A DNA stretch of 64,000 nucleotides from Litorimonas sp965205225 (GTDB lineage: Bacteria; Pseudomonadota; Alphaproteobacteria; Caulobacterales; Maricaulaceae). The position numbers and the translations under genes were made by a program. Shown one piece after another: positions 42,799 through 55,292 of the stretch (position 1 is the first letter of the stretch; each line of letters opens with the position of its first letter). The notes beneath the pieces are model-generated. The model ran no database searches. It had not been told where the DNA came from and saw nothing but the letters and a program-made list of their open reading frames with translations. The DNA lies in contig CBDBFZ010000003.1 in the NCBI GenBank assembly GCA_965205225.1, positions 1,178,001 to 1,242,000 on the forward strand. The letters are read 5' to 3'.

Positions 42799-43608
42799 AT
42801 GACCGATCCTGTCGAAAAACCCGAACATCTGAAAAAAACACGCCGTGCTTTCGTTAAGAAAACTGGCAAGAAGGTGGTTCGCAAGATTGCCGGTTTCCAG
42901 TCTTTACAGTCGAAAGTTCCGGACACACCAAAAATCGACAACGCCAACTTCCCGTGGCTGAAAGACTTCATCGATAATTGGGAAGTGATCCGTGACGAAG
43001 CGCAAGCCGTGCTTGCCTTCCGTGACGAAATCCCGGCATTTCACGAACTCTCGCCAGATCAGTACCGACTGTCACAGACCAAGAACTGGAAAACCTTCAT
43101 CCTTTACGGTTTTGGTCAGCGAATGGAGACAAATACCAAGCTCACGCCAAAGACAGCGGACATTCTGGAAGGCGTTCCGAATTTACAGACCGCCATGTTC
43201 TCGATCCTCGCTCCAGGCTATCATATTCCGGCGCATAAGGGGGTTACCAAGGGGATACTGCGTAGCCATCTGGGCCTGATCATACCAAAAGATCGCGGGA
43301 AGTGCCGCATCCGGATCGATGATATGATCACGGCCTGGGAAGAGGGCGAAATTTTCGTTTTTGACGACACTTATGAACATGAAGTCTGGAACGAAACCGA
43401 TGAGGAACGCGTGATCCTGCTGTTCGATTTTGATCGCCCGATGAAATTGGCGGGACGGGTGCTCAACAAAACATTCCTGCAGATCATGAAGCTGACGGCT
43501 TTCTATCAGGATCCGAAAAAGAACCTGCAATCCGCTGAAGACCGTATGGAGGCCGCTATCCGTCAGGCTGACGCCAATATGGAAGCTATGTCTGATCCGG
43601 CGGGTTAG
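42799..43608 (+). CDS. Aspartyl/asparaginyl beta-hydroxylase family protein (LpxO-like)
   Basis: 269 residues. The Asp/Asn beta-hydroxylase domain carries the Fe(II)/2-oxoglutarate pattern in GYHIPAHKG (first His), RSHLGLIIPKD, and EIFVFDDTYEHEVWNET (second His, about 193). LpxO in this family 2-hydroxylates lipid A acyl chains. The Lys-rich N-terminus (RRAFVKKTGKKVVRKI) could bind membranes. Location next to cfa and the sphingolipid locus suggests a lipid substrate, which is inferred. Confidence 0.82.
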   Translation: MTDPVEKPEHLKKTRRAFVKKTGKKVVRKIAGFQSLQSKVPDTPKIDNANFPWLKDFIDNWEVIRDEAQAVLAFRDEIPAFHELSPDQYRLSQTKNWKTFILYGFGQRMETNTKLTPKTADILEGVPNLQTAMFSILAPGYHIPAHKGVTKGILRSHLGLIIPKDRGKCRIRIDDMITAWEEGEIFVFDDTYEHEVWNETDEERVILLFDFDRPMKLAGRVLNKTFLQIMKLTAFYQDPKKNLQSAEDRMEAAIRQADANMEAMSDPAG

Positions 43609-43805
43609 GTCGCTCTGGATTATCATCCTCAGATAAATTTGCTCGATCTTGCGCCTGCTTCATGTCGAAGGGCATGGGTGGTGGCTGCTGCTGCTCGACG
43701 AAGGCAATGAATTCATGCGCGAAGATACTATTTCTGCCATCTCACCAATATCTGACGTTGCCCTCAAAGCTTTTCCGCTGGACTGGGAGGGACAATGCAA
43801 GGCCT

Positions 43806-46927
<3,122 letters not shown>

Positions 46928-46928
<1 letters not shown>

Positions 46929-48544
46929 TAGGTCGCGTCCGTGCGCCTATGTGCAGGCATATCAGCAACAATAATCTGTTTACTGGCATCATCGTAACAA
47001 TAGTAGATCCGGAGACATCGTGACGGGTCTCTGGTATTTCCCCCGTTTTTGATGTGCCAGTCGGCCGAATATTTATTTCCCTGCCAATCAAACTCGAATT
47101 GGTCTCCTCCACAGTGAGCGTTCCGAATACCGGCCTCAACTTCTACCTCTCTGATTGAGCCTCCGCCTCCCAGAAAGTGAGTTCGACCAGTGCTTCCAAG
47201 CCACTTTAGGCAACGGACTACCAAACTAATGTCTTCAAACTTGGGCTTCTTTGAGTTTTTCCGCGCACGAGGTGCGAAAACAACTGAACCAGCTAGGTTT
47301 TCGTCAACCCATTTGGTGAACTGCGACCATTTTTCGGGCACATTGTCTTCGATTGATGCCGTGTCATCCTTTTCCTTCAACTGGCTGGTCAGGCTCTGAA
47401 TTCTATACCCATACGATCGTGCCTGATCCTCTGCAGCCTCAGCTCGGTCAATTGCATTTTTGTGTTCGGCGTCAAAATAGTCTAGTTCTACCTCTCTCTC
47501 TTTAATCTCTCGTTCCAGCGCGTCGATGCGCGATTTCGCCATAGAAAGTTGCTCAGCTTCGCTGGCATCACCCATTTGTTCTTGCTGCAAGCGCAGTGAA
47601 GCATTTCGGACTGCTGCAAACGTAAGAATATTTCGATTTATCTGGGTTCGATGGATGCTTTCGTTGGCAGCAATTTGGCACATCAAACGTATGCACTGAT
47701 CCCGGCCTTCTTTTTCCGACAAACGCTCAGCGACGATCAACCGATGGGAATATGGTAGTTCATCCGACGAGAACCCGGGTAAATATGCACGAACCGCCCC
47801 ACCAAACACCGAGTGCATCCGTCCGAAATCTTTTGTGAGTCTCCATGTGAATTCGTCTGGGAGCACAATAACGCGGGCTAAGCCAGCAGTCGCGCAACCC
47901 AAAGCATGCGCATCGATCATTGGTTTTTCCCTATCCGGGCTATTGGCGGCAACTGTCAACACAATAAACGGGAGCGATCGAGTTTCGTCGGTTAACCCTT
48001 CTGAAAACTCCACATAGTCAGCTTCTGATTGGATTATCCAGGGTTCGGAGGAAACTGGGTACCTACCCCTTTCCAAGCCGACAGTCTTTGCCACCTGCTG
48101 CACAAACCCCGGCGTATGCGGAAGGATTTCTAGATTGCTTTCATTGGTGCTCACCATCAAACGAGCACTAAAGCGGGGTTGATCGCCTTTCCCAAGACCA
48201 ACAACGACCTCTGTTGTCCAAACTCGTCCCGGCACCGTTTTGTCCGGATCATCCGCCCGAACAGCCCAAACGTCTGAGGCGTTGGTTTGAATGCGGACGC
48301 CGGTACTATTGCGTCCTCCGGCAAGATAATTGAACTCTTCAAAATCCCAGGCTTTCTGGGGCAGCTGACCCCCACATCGACGTTGAACCCATTTTAACAC
48401 TTCCTGCCGTGCATCGCCTGCTGAATTCACGGGATCATTCCCAAGTAAGCCCCCTGCGACGCGCAACACCTCGATTTCAGTCACTGCACGGGGCATCGTG
48501 GCTCTGAGAGGCTGAAGTTTATCCCACATCGGATTGTCATTCAT
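46928..48544 (-). CDS. Unrecognised 538-residue protein with a coiled coil
   Basis: I do not recognise a family with certainty. Residues about 1-320 look globular with alternating beta and helix (ARVIVLPDEFTWRLTKDFGR followed by FGGAVRAYLPGF at about 248-259); about 328-395 is a charged coiled coil (EREIKEREVELDYFDAE); about 405-535 is a second globular domain ending CLRIYYCYDDASKQIIVADM. No membrane segment, no obvious nuclease or ATPase motif. It sits between the PIN gene (12 bp away) and hsdR (one-base overlap), so it is an operon partner of the restriction system. Confidence 0.75.
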
Positions 48545-48556
48545 TTTTTTCTCCGT

Positions 48557-49045
48557 TTACACCAAGACAAATTCTGCCTGTTCGCGGCTCAACATTTCAT
48601 ATGGGCTGACGCAATGAAGCGCCAAACCTATGCAGGCGTCGGGGGTTTTGATTTTCTTGGTTGAATTCGCTGAAATTTCGTGGGTGACGATTGTGTATCC
48701 ATGTGCCAGAGCATGAGCGACGAGCCAATAGTCCGCCACTTTCAGGAATGTGGTGACAGCCGCTTGATCATAGCTTTGATCGTATGCCCAGGCGCTTACA
48801 GTGCCAAGAGCGGCCAATACGGCGTCATCCGCAGGTAAGAAAAATGCGGACCCACGATCCTTGACCCAAGAGGTAAGCTCGTCTTCTCCCGATGCCAATT
48901 CATCGGCGACTTTTTCGATACTTGCCACGGTTCCTGCACCGTTTTGAACAACCAGCCATTTCCAAAATGCTGGACAAAAATCGAAGCCGTAATGCAGGTT
49001 TTTTGCCTGAATGAAGACGTTGGCGTCGAGCAGATATCGGGTCAC
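48557..49045 (-). CDS. DUF4411 PIN-like protein
   Basis: 162 residues. The PIN-fold acidic residues appear in YLLDANVFIQAKN (first Asp), KVADYWLVAHAL (second Asp) and the TIVTHE segment, as in DUF4411. Such proteins pair with ImmA/IrrE proteases as candidate toxin-antitoxin partners. Coupled to the upstream protease gene by a 4-bp ATGA overlap. RNase activity is likely by family, not shown. Confidence 0.85.
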   Translation of the reverse strand: MTRYLLDANVFIQAKNLHYGFDFCPAFWKWLVVQNGAGTVASIEKVADELASGEDELTSWVKDRGSAFFLPADDAVLAALGTVSAWAYDQSYDQAAVTTFLKVADYWLVAHALAHGYTIVTHEISANSTKKIKTPDACIGLALHCVSPYEMLSREQAEFVLV

Positions 49046-50199
49046 ATCATCACCCCGACTTCCCGCCCGAGATTGTTGAATGTCTCGGTTTTCTTCACGC
49101 CCAGCATACGGAATGCGTCGCGATATAGCGTCTGCCCTTCCAGCGTGCTGACAACCAGCGCTCTGGCAAAACGATGACTTACACGCGAAAGGGTGGTCCG
49201 GTAGAAATCCCCGCCTCCATTGAATTGTTGCTTGATTTCCCGCAACCGGTCTACCTCATCACGCCAAGCAGTATTGAATGCCAGGCGATCCAGTGCACCG
49301 GCATCCAGAAGACGACGCAGGATAACCAGCTTGCTGACCTTGAAGTGTCGCGCCAGACGACTCAGGGTTTGGTCGAGAACCTCATCGTCGCGGGTTTCAG
49401 CCCGGACGGCGGCGAGCGGGGCAAGAAGTTCAGCTGCTACCTTGTTGCACCAGACTTCTTCACGCCGGTACCCGGCCAGAGGGGCCGCGCTCGCGTTTGA
49501 CAGGGCTGATGCACCCAGCCAGATATGTGCAAGTTCATGGGCCAGAGTGAACATTTGTGCCGCTTTGGAGTCCGACCCGTTGATGAACACCAATGGTGCC
49601 CGACGGTCGACAAGGGCAAATCCTCGAAACTCTTCTGTGTCCAATGGCCTGTTGTTGTTGCTGAAAACGACACCACTGATCATCACCAGAATACCAGCTT
49701 GGTCTGCTTGGCGAATGAACAACCTCAAGGCATCGGTCCAGGTGCCACAATCTCGACGCTCCTCCACGCTAAAGCCCAGATATGCGCGGATGCGTTCAGC
49801 CGCATCTTCAGGAGGTGTATCATCCAGCGTTGCGCTTCCGACGAATTCCAACTCCGGGTCCTGGTACAGGCGGGCAAAATCGGCGTACCAGCTTTGCCGC
49901 TCCTGGCAGGCATAGATCATTTCCAGAAGATTCGGGCTTGGTTTCGCCAACTGCCGCCCGTCCACGGTACGAAAATCCGGGATCGGTAAAGGTTCATCCG
50001 GCGGCTCGGGCAGAAACAGATAGCCGATTGGCACATGCACTGCCTTGGCGAAATTCTCCAACTGCTTCAGTGTCGGTAGCACTTCCCCTTCGAGCCATTC
50101 CGGAAGCTTGGCAAATCGCGCCTGCAGATCGTCCGGAGTCATCCGGGCGCGTTCGACCGCCCAGTTCAGCATCTCCGGTCTGACCGAAACACGGGTCAT
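49042..50199 (-). CDS. XRE/ImmA-IrrE-type metallopeptidase regulator
   Basis: 385 residues. An N-terminal XRE-like helix-turn-helix region (about 1-75) precedes a domain with the zinc motif HELAHIW (about 220-226), the ImmA/IrrE (M78) hallmark, and a helical tail. Proteins of this type cleave or sense partner regulators. It directly precedes the DUF4411 gene, the arrangement common for this pair, and overlaps the end of the upstream Abi-like frame (ATGA). Confidence 0.88.
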   Translation of the reverse strand: MTRVSVRPEMLNWAVERARMTPDDLQARFAKLPEWLEGEVLPTLKQLENFAKAVHVPIGYLFLPEPPDEPLPIPDFRTVDGRQLAKPSPNLLEMIYACQERQSWYADFARLYQDPELEFVGSATLDDTPPEDAAERIRAYLGFSVEERRDCGTWTDALRLFIRQADQAGILVMISGVVFSNNNRPLDTEEFRGFALVDRRAPLVFINGSDSKAAQMFTLAHELAHIWLGASALSNASAAPLAGYRREEVWCNKVAAELLAPLAAVRAETRDDEVLDQTLSRLARHFKVSKLVILRRLLDAGALDRLAFNTAWRDEVDRLREIKQQFNGGGDFYRTTLSRVSHRFARALVVSTLEGQTLYRDAFRMLGVKKTETFNNLGREVGVMM

Positions 50200-50923
50200 G
50201 CGACTTCTTCCTCCTCAGGCTCCGCCTCTCGACTGGCGTTCAGAGCCAGTTTGTAGGCTTCACGATCCACGCTAAACAGCAACTGCGCGAGTGAAATAGC
50301 CAGCTCGATTTCTTCCTTGTTGGGAAGCTTGACAATGACCAGCAATCCGCCTTCTTCATCTTCTTCTGCCACAAGCGAGCTATGCCCGTCTATCAGTGCA
50401 TTGCCCGTTGCAAATCGTTCAAACGGTTCCAGCGTCAGAACTGGGTCGGGTTCGCGTTCCAGATAGGCCTCAAAAAAAAGGTGATGATCGCATCCGCCGC
50501 AAGGATGGCGGCTCGCCGGTGGTGGGTCGACAGCTTGGCCACGAACCCGTCCTTTCCATGTGATACCGTTCCGCCCTCATTGCGCAAGACACGCAGGGCG
50601 TCGGCCAGCTTGTTGTGCTCGCGGATCAGTTTCGTGAAAGCCCGGTCGCGTATTTCGCCAAGTTCCAATGCACGTGTGGCCAGCCCTAGCAACTCGCCCA
50701 GCGCAACATCGCTTCTGGTCGACTTTAACGGCGATGCCGGATCGTCCAGTTCTTCGATAATCAGACGGCACGCACATTCCACCAGACCCTTGGCAGCATC
50801 GATACAGGCGTCTCTGTCCTTGTTGAATTCGCTTTCCAGCGTTTCAAAGGTTTGTTGTAACATCGGTGCATGCGACCAGTGCGAACAAAACGCACGTATG
50901 CCCGGGGCCCAGTCAGCGGTCAT
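50196..50923 (-). pseudogene. Abortive-infection-like gene split at a T8 run
   Basis: The first frame (start 50923) gives 162 residues with LRVLRNEGGTVSHGKDGFV and HHRRAAILAADAIITFF, a helical C-terminal pattern like AbiJ-type abortive-infection proteins. At T8 (50472-50479 on the plus strand as A8) the frame leaves its natural path; with one more T it continues EAYLEREPDPVLTLEPFERF and LLVIVKLPNKEEIELAISLA to a TGA at 50196. The full product would be 242 residues. Phase variation by slippage is possible. Confidence 0.7.
50472..50479. repeat. A8/T8 homopolymer at the frame break of the Abi-like gene
   Basis: Eight A residues on the plus strand (T8 in the coding direction). A count of nine would restore one continuous frame across the gene. 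Confidence 0.9.
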
Positions 50924-52218
50924 CCCGCATCCTCCGCCATGCCCTCTGCCTCGAAAACGCGAATTTCACCCGACATGAGCTTGGGCAATAGCAGGTCGCG
51001 GGTCTGGGCGAGGGTGCGGGATTCTTCTTGGTTCTGTCGGATCAGATCAAACAATGGAGCAATCGAAGCATCAAGGGCAGCGTGGATGCCGGAACTTGCA
51101 CAAAGAAAGGGGACCCTGCGCAAGTTTGCTTGATTTAGCTTTGGCTGGACCGCGCCCGTCACGAACGGGCGAATGTCCACTTGATCAAAGAAGAGTTTCA
51201 ACTGCTCCACGCTAAACTCGCGGCCTTTGATTACATGCGCATGGTTATTGACCCAAATTTTACCCCAGACATACTGTGTGAACGGTCTCCCATCGATCTG
51301 TGCCACCGATCCATCTTCCCCCATCAGAAGTAAGGTTTCGTTGAATAGGAAGTCGTCAATGTGATCCATCACCGATGTTGCGCCATGATAGGGATATGGT
51401 CCTTGGCGTTTCGCGCGTTCCTGAGATGAGAGCGGCACCCGCTTGTGGTCGAATAGCTTGATGAGCTCGCCAACTGGCCGCACCTCCCACCCCTCCGGTT
51501 TCCCGTCTTCATCCAGCTTGTCCGGAAACAGGTTCCAGACCTCCTGTGCCAGATAGGGTTCGCGGGATTCATGTTTATTTTCCGCACCAGAGGCGCTCTG
51601 GGCCATCCTGGCGCGGACGGGGCCGAAATCAACGAACCAGTCGCGGAACAGCGCCTGCGCCATGGACTCCAACGTCGCATTCATCCGCCGGTTCAGCTCG
51701 ATCTTGTCATCGAGCGCCCCGAGCGTGGCAGCAATGGCGCGTTGTTCGGGGAGGGGCGCGGCGGGAATCTCGAACTGCTCGATCATCCCTTTGGTAAGGG
51801 CATTTCTTGTCGCGCCAGATGCTGCGAGCCCAAGCATGTGTGCCTGCATCTCTGGCGACACCAAGAAGTATCGGAGAAACCGTGGATCGATTACTTCGGG
51901 TTTCGGTCGAATGATTGCGACATGCTGATTGACGCGGGCGGGTAGAATTTCAGGATTGACCTGACAAACTCTGGCCACGCTGTCACCTGTGATGTTCAGA
52001 AGAACATCTCTGGCTCGAACTTCGACGTTCGATAACTGGCCGGCTTGCTCCTTCGAAATGAAAGCGAGTCCACCTGTCGAAAATCGCTCTTTCAAGACAT
52101 TTTGGCTGCGAATGAGCGAGAACGGTCCTTCTGCAAAGTAGGCCTCCTTGCCGCCACGCGGGGTGGCACCGCTGCCGATCTTCAGACAGTGATCGCCAAG
52201 ACGAAGCCTATCCGTCAC
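50920..52218 (-). CDS. hsdS: Type I restriction enzyme specificity subunit
   Basis: 432 residues, two target-recognition domains (about 1-160 and 205-390) separated by conserved helical spacers (TLGALDDKIELNRRMNATLE, about 165-185; and near the C-terminus FDLIRQNQEESRTLAQTRD). The GTG start at 52218 overlaps the last codons of an hsdM remnant (GTGA), the classic hsdM-hsdS coupling. Full-length and apparently intact, so it is the likely working specificity subunit. Confidence 0.92.
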   Translation of the reverse strand: MTDRLRLGDHCLKIGSGATPRGGKEAYFAEGPFSLIRSQNVLKERFSTGGLAFISKEQAGQLSNVEVRARDVLLNITGDSVARVCQVNPEILPARVNQHVAIIRPKPEVIDPRFLRYFLVSPEMQAHMLGLAASGATRNALTKGMIEQFEIPAAPLPEQRAIAATLGALDDKIELNRRMNATLESMAQALFRDWFVDFGPVRARMAQSASGAENKHESREPYLAQEVWNLFPDKLDEDGKPEGWEVRPVGELIKLFDHKRVPLSSQERAKRQGPYPYHGATSVMDHIDDFLFNETLLLMGEDGSVAQIDGRPFTQYVWGKIWVNNHAHVIKGREFSVEQLKLFFDQVDIRPFVTGAVQPKLNQANLRRVPFLCASSGIHAALDASIAPLFDLIRQNQEESRTLAQTRDLLLPKLMSGEIRVFEAEGMAEDAG

Positions 52219-52276
52219 AGTCCAACCCCCGCCAACTGCGCCCGGATCGTCGCCGTCATCAGATCCTCAGCTTCGG
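52215..52276 (-). pseudogene. Remnant of an hsdM 3' end upstream of hsdS
   Basis: EAEDLMTATIRAQLAGVGL followed by a TGA that overlaps the hsdS start. It matches the last 20 codons of the hsdM end seen at 53891 (AEAEDLTATIRARLAGVAGQ). Everything upstream in this hsdM copy has been lost; after 52276 the sequence is unrelated. It shows that hsdS was once preceded directly by its own hsdM. Confidence 0.85.
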
Positions 52277-52529
52277 TTTACTATCGCTGCGACGGGCTGC
52301 GCCGGGCTATCCCCGATAGCGAGTCTTGAAACTGTTTGTGATCCACGGCACTCTATCCCTCTGATTTCACAAGGAACATAACATGGATGCATATGACTTG
52401 TAAACTGAACCTAAATCAATAAGTCCTGAGCCTAGTTTGCACATTGTCTGACATAGCTCATACTATTGTTATTGGTTGGGCCACCCTCATATATAGGCCG
52501 ACAAGCAACTTCGGAGAGGGCGTAGCCCC
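52277..52529. other. Insert left flank
   Basis: No gene seen. AT-rich from about 52380; the likely promoter area for the plus-strand gene at 52530. It starts exactly where the hsdM remnant ends. Confidence 0.4.
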
Positions 52530-53546
52530 ATGATAACACCAGAAGAAATAGAAATACTGAAAGAAACTCTCGGCAAACTGACTCACTATAAGGAGGACGA
52601 TCTTGTTTCCCGACTCGAGTGGGGCGCGGTTACGTTTGAGGATTCCCGAGGTGACATTAATCTTGTGCAGTTCATTGCGGCTGACCTTGAGTCAATGCCG
52701 CTAAATTTCTTAACGACGCCTATGTCGCAGGCGATTCGCCGCGCTATTGATCAAGTCATCTCGGTGTTTGCCGATATCAACGTCTTCACGACGACCACCG
52801 GGGACGTGTCAGGCAGTCGGAAGAATATCGCCAACGAACTCCGCTCAGTTGCCGAAGAATTATACCAGAAGGCGAGTCCATGGATTTATCTCGCTTATAA
52901 GCAAGCCGATACCGCCAAGAATATTCAGCAGCTAAATGATCCCATTAAAGAGGCTGAAACTATGCTCGAAAATGCAAAGACGTCGGCCAAAAACAAGCTA
53001 AATTCTATAGACACGATTGTTCAAACAGCCCGTGAGGCTGCAGCGAATGTCGGTGTTACCACCTTCACCAAACAGTTCGGTTCAGAAGCTGTTTCACTTG
53101 GTAAACGATCAAAGAAATGGCTCGGGGCGACAGGCGTGTTTGCGGCCTTGACCATTCTCGCCGGCGTTTTGTTCTACTTCTGGCCCAAAGTGGGCGCAAA
53201 TGCGGACGGTTGGGACACGCTCCGTAACATTGCCAGCAAAGGCACGATTATTGCTGTCCTTTTCACTGGTACAGTCTGGTGCGGTCATATCTACCGGGCA
53301 CTGATCCATCAATCTGCGGTGAATCGCCATCGCGAACTGAGCCTGAAGACGTTTCAGGCATTCGTCCAAGCGACCGGAAACCCGCACGTTAAAGATGCTG
53401 TTCTGATGGCCGCGACAAAGACGATATTTGCTAATGTGCCTACGGGCCTTGTCAAGTCCAGCGGCGGCAATCCCGAAGGTGGTGTTCAATTCATCGGGGG
53501 TAGTAAGAATGCCACTGAAACAGTGGCGGAGCTTGCCGCTGACTAG
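52530..53546 (+). CDS. Two-helix membrane protein on the inserted segment, unknown
   Basis: 338 residues. A soluble helical N-terminal region with an acidic start, a Lys/Ala-rich coiled-coil stretch (about 135-175), two membrane segments (about 195-215 and 235-255, WLGATGVFAALTILAGVLFY) and a soluble C-terminal tail beginning RALIHQSAVNRHRELSLKTF. This is a common shape for accessory membrane proteins with unknown roles. Opposite in direction to all restriction genes around it. I do not assign a family. Confidence 0.7.
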   Translation: MITPEEIEILKETLGKLTHYKEDDLVSRLEWGAVTFEDSRGDINLVQFIAADLESMPLNFLTTPMSQAIRRAIDQVISVFADINVFTTTTGDVSGSRKNIANELRSVAEELYQKASPWIYLAYKQADTAKNIQQLNDPIKEAETMLENAKTSAKNKLNSIDTIVQTAREAAANVGVTTFTKQFGSEAVSLGKRSKKWLGATGVFAALTILAGVLFYFWPKVGANADGWDTLRNIASKGTIIAVLFTGTVWCGHIYRALIHQSAVNRHRELSLKTFQAFVQATGNPHVKDAVLMAATKTIFANVPTGLVKSSGGNPEGGVQFIGGSKNATETVAELAAD

Positions 53547-53594
53547 GCAGCTTTTAGAGGGTCGGTCTCTGCCCTCCAGAACGGAAAGGGCAAA

Positions 53595-53786
53595 ATGGAA
53601 AAGAACAGAGAAGTAACAGGGAAGAAAGCATCGTCGGTAGCAGCTAAAACTGTTCGAAACGAGTCAGTTAGCAAGGCCGCAAAATCAGTAGCGAGGTCGG
53701 GGATTAAGCCGCCCAGAATGGCGATGGACGAAGCCGAAATCCAGTTATGTCTCGCTCTGAAGTGGAAAGATTTTTCCTGTCACTGA
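53595..53786 (+). CDS. Small Lys/Ala/Ser-rich protein
   Basis: 63 residues: VTGKKASSVAAKTVRNESVS and KAAKSVARSG are the start of a low-complexity basic sequence that resembles small conserved proteins found on mobile islands, typically TGKKASSAASKTL-type. Function unknown. Downstream of the membrane protein in the same direction with a 48-bp gap. Confidence 0.5.
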   Translation: MEKNREVTGKKASSVAAKTVRNESVSKAAKSVARSGIKPPRMAMDEAEIQLCLALKWKDFSCH

Positions 53787-53890
53787 CTTTGGTTGCCGGC
53801 TATTCCCTATCATCATCACCTTGCAAATCTTTTGGAAAGCGGTCCCCTGCTCGAAACTGGCAGATAGTGCCGAGGGTGTCCAGGCAGCCG

Positions 53891-54964
53891 TCATTGCCCG
53901 GCCACCCCCGCTAGCCGCGCCCGGATCGTCGCCGTCAGATCCTCGGCCTCGGCAAACTGCCCGTCCAGCTTCGCCCGCAACTCCGCAAACCGCTGCCCGA
54001 ACGGCACGCCGTCATCTTTGATCGCCTCAGTCCCGACATAGCGGCCCGGGGTCAGCACATGGCCATTGGCGCGGACCTCTTCCAGCCCGGCGGATTTGCA
54101 GAAACCCGGCACATCCTGGTAATCGCGGCCCTTGCGCCAGCGGTGATAAGTGTCGGTGATCCTGGCGATGTCATCATCGGTGAACTCGCGCCGGGTGCGA
54201 TCCACCATGACGCCCAGCTTGCGCGCATCAATGAACAGAATCGCGCCACGCCGGTCACGTAGTTGTTTATCCCGCGCGATACCGTTTGATTTGTCCTTCG
54301 CCAGAAACCACAGGCAGACGGGGATCTGGGTAGAATAGAATAACTGCCCCGGCAGGGCGATCATGCAGTCGATCACCTCACCCTCGATCATCGCCTTGCG
54401 GATGTCGCCCTCACCCGACTGGGTAGATGACATGGAGCCATTGGCCAGCACCACACCTGCCGTGCCGGTGGGGGAAAGGTGGTGCAATGTGTGTGACAGC
54501 CAGGCAAAGTTGGCATTGCCTGCGGGCGGAATGCCGAATTTCCAGCGCACATCCTCGCGTAGGCGGTCGCCGCCCCAATCCGAGATATTGAATGGCGGGT
54601 TTGCCAGAATGTAGTCGGCGCGCACCTCGTCGCCGATAGTCGAAGCTTCCCATCCCTCGGGCTTTCCGTCTTCATCGAGCTTGTCCGGAAACAGGTTCCA
54701 GACCTTCTGTACCAGATAAGGTTCGCGGGGTTCATGTTTATTTTTCGCGTCAGAGGCGCTCTGGGCCATCCTGACGCGGACGGGGCCGAAATCAACAAAC
54801 CAGTCGCGGAACAGCGCCTGCGCCATGGACTCCAACGTCGCATTCATCTGCCGGTTCAGCTTGATCTTGTCATCGAAGGACTTGAGGATTACCGCTAGAT
54901 TTTTTTGCGTCTGCGTATCTGCTGGGAGGTGTACTTTAGCTTTATGCAGGTGATTTCTATTCAC
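53891..54964 (-). CDS. Chimeric HsdS-HsdM protein
   Basis: 357 residues. About 1-118 is HsdS central conserved sequence (FDDKIKLNRQMNATLESMAQ, LFRDWFVDFGPVR, ending PEGWEASTIGDE). From about residue 119 it is the C-terminal two thirds of HsdM, including the N6-adenine methyltransferase motif ILANPPFNISDWGG. The join is at about 54624, where DNA identity with the true hsdM (54036-54624 versus 56667-57255) begins. It lacks SAM-binding motif I, so methylation is unlikely. Confidence 0.88.
   Translation of the reverse strand: MNRNHLHKAKVHLPADTQTQKNLAVILKSFDDKIKLNRQMNATLESMAQALFRDWFVDFGPVRVRMAQSASDAKNKHEPREPYLVQKVWNLFPDKLDEDGKPEGWEASTIGDEVRADYILANPPFNISDWGGDRLREDVRWKFGIPPAGNANFAWLSHTLHHLSPTGTAGVVLANGSMSSTQSGEGDIRKAMIEGEVIDCMIALPGQLFYSTQIPVCLWFLAKDKSNGIARDKQLRDRRGAILFIDARKLGVMVDRTRREFTDDDIARITDTYHRWRKGRDYQDVPGFCKSAGLEEVRANGHVLTPGRYVGTEAIKDDGVPFGQRFAELRAKLDGQFAEAEDLTATIRARLAGVAGQ
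54036..54624. repeat. 589-bp direct repeat, hsdM copy A
   Basis: Nearly identical, in the same orientation, to 56667-57255 (offset 2631 bp), with only scattered single-base differences. It covers the catalytic-to-C-terminal part of hsdM. A substrate for homologous recombination that would delete or duplicate the fic-hsdS segment between the copies. Confidence 0.9.
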
Positions 54965-55002
54965 ACCCGGAACGGCGGCTTTGTCTGAAAAACTGCGATA
55001 AT

Positions 55003-55278
55003 TTATGGTTTTAGAAAATAGTAGATGAACTCGGGCCTATTACCTTTGAAATCCTGAACGTATAAAGTGGTGTTCAAAGGCCAGAAGTCGCACTCCGGAT
55101 AGTAAACCTCGCCAATTGTTCCATATCTGCCCGTCACCACTCCTGGTCCCTTTACCTTAGCTTCATTATGGCTACCGGACACACCAGATGAAGATATGAT
55201 CGGGACTTCGCTGTTCACCCTTTTTCTTTTCGGAAGATCATAACCCCTTTTCAGCTTTACGACATCACTAAGCTCCAT
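55003..55278 (-). pseudogene. hsdS N-terminal fragment (target-recognition domain 1), frameshifted
   Basis: MELSDVVKLKRGYDLPKRKR and VVTGRYGTIGEVYYPECDFW followed by FKGNRPEFIYYFLKP and a stop are an HsdS first recognition domain. The neighbouring frame continues with INYRSFSDKAAVPGVNRNHL and enters the chimeric gene. One more A in the A4 run (55009-55012 on the plus strand as T4) would restore FLKTINYRSF and join the two. Confidence 0.85.
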
Positions 55279-55292
55279 TTCCTCCTAGGACA

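Noticed and set aside
49174..50183. Several plus-strand frames opposite the ImmA/IrrE gene, up to 231 codons
   Set aside because: Ser/Arg-rich antisense frames without start signals; the HELAHIW gene on the other strand explains the DNA.
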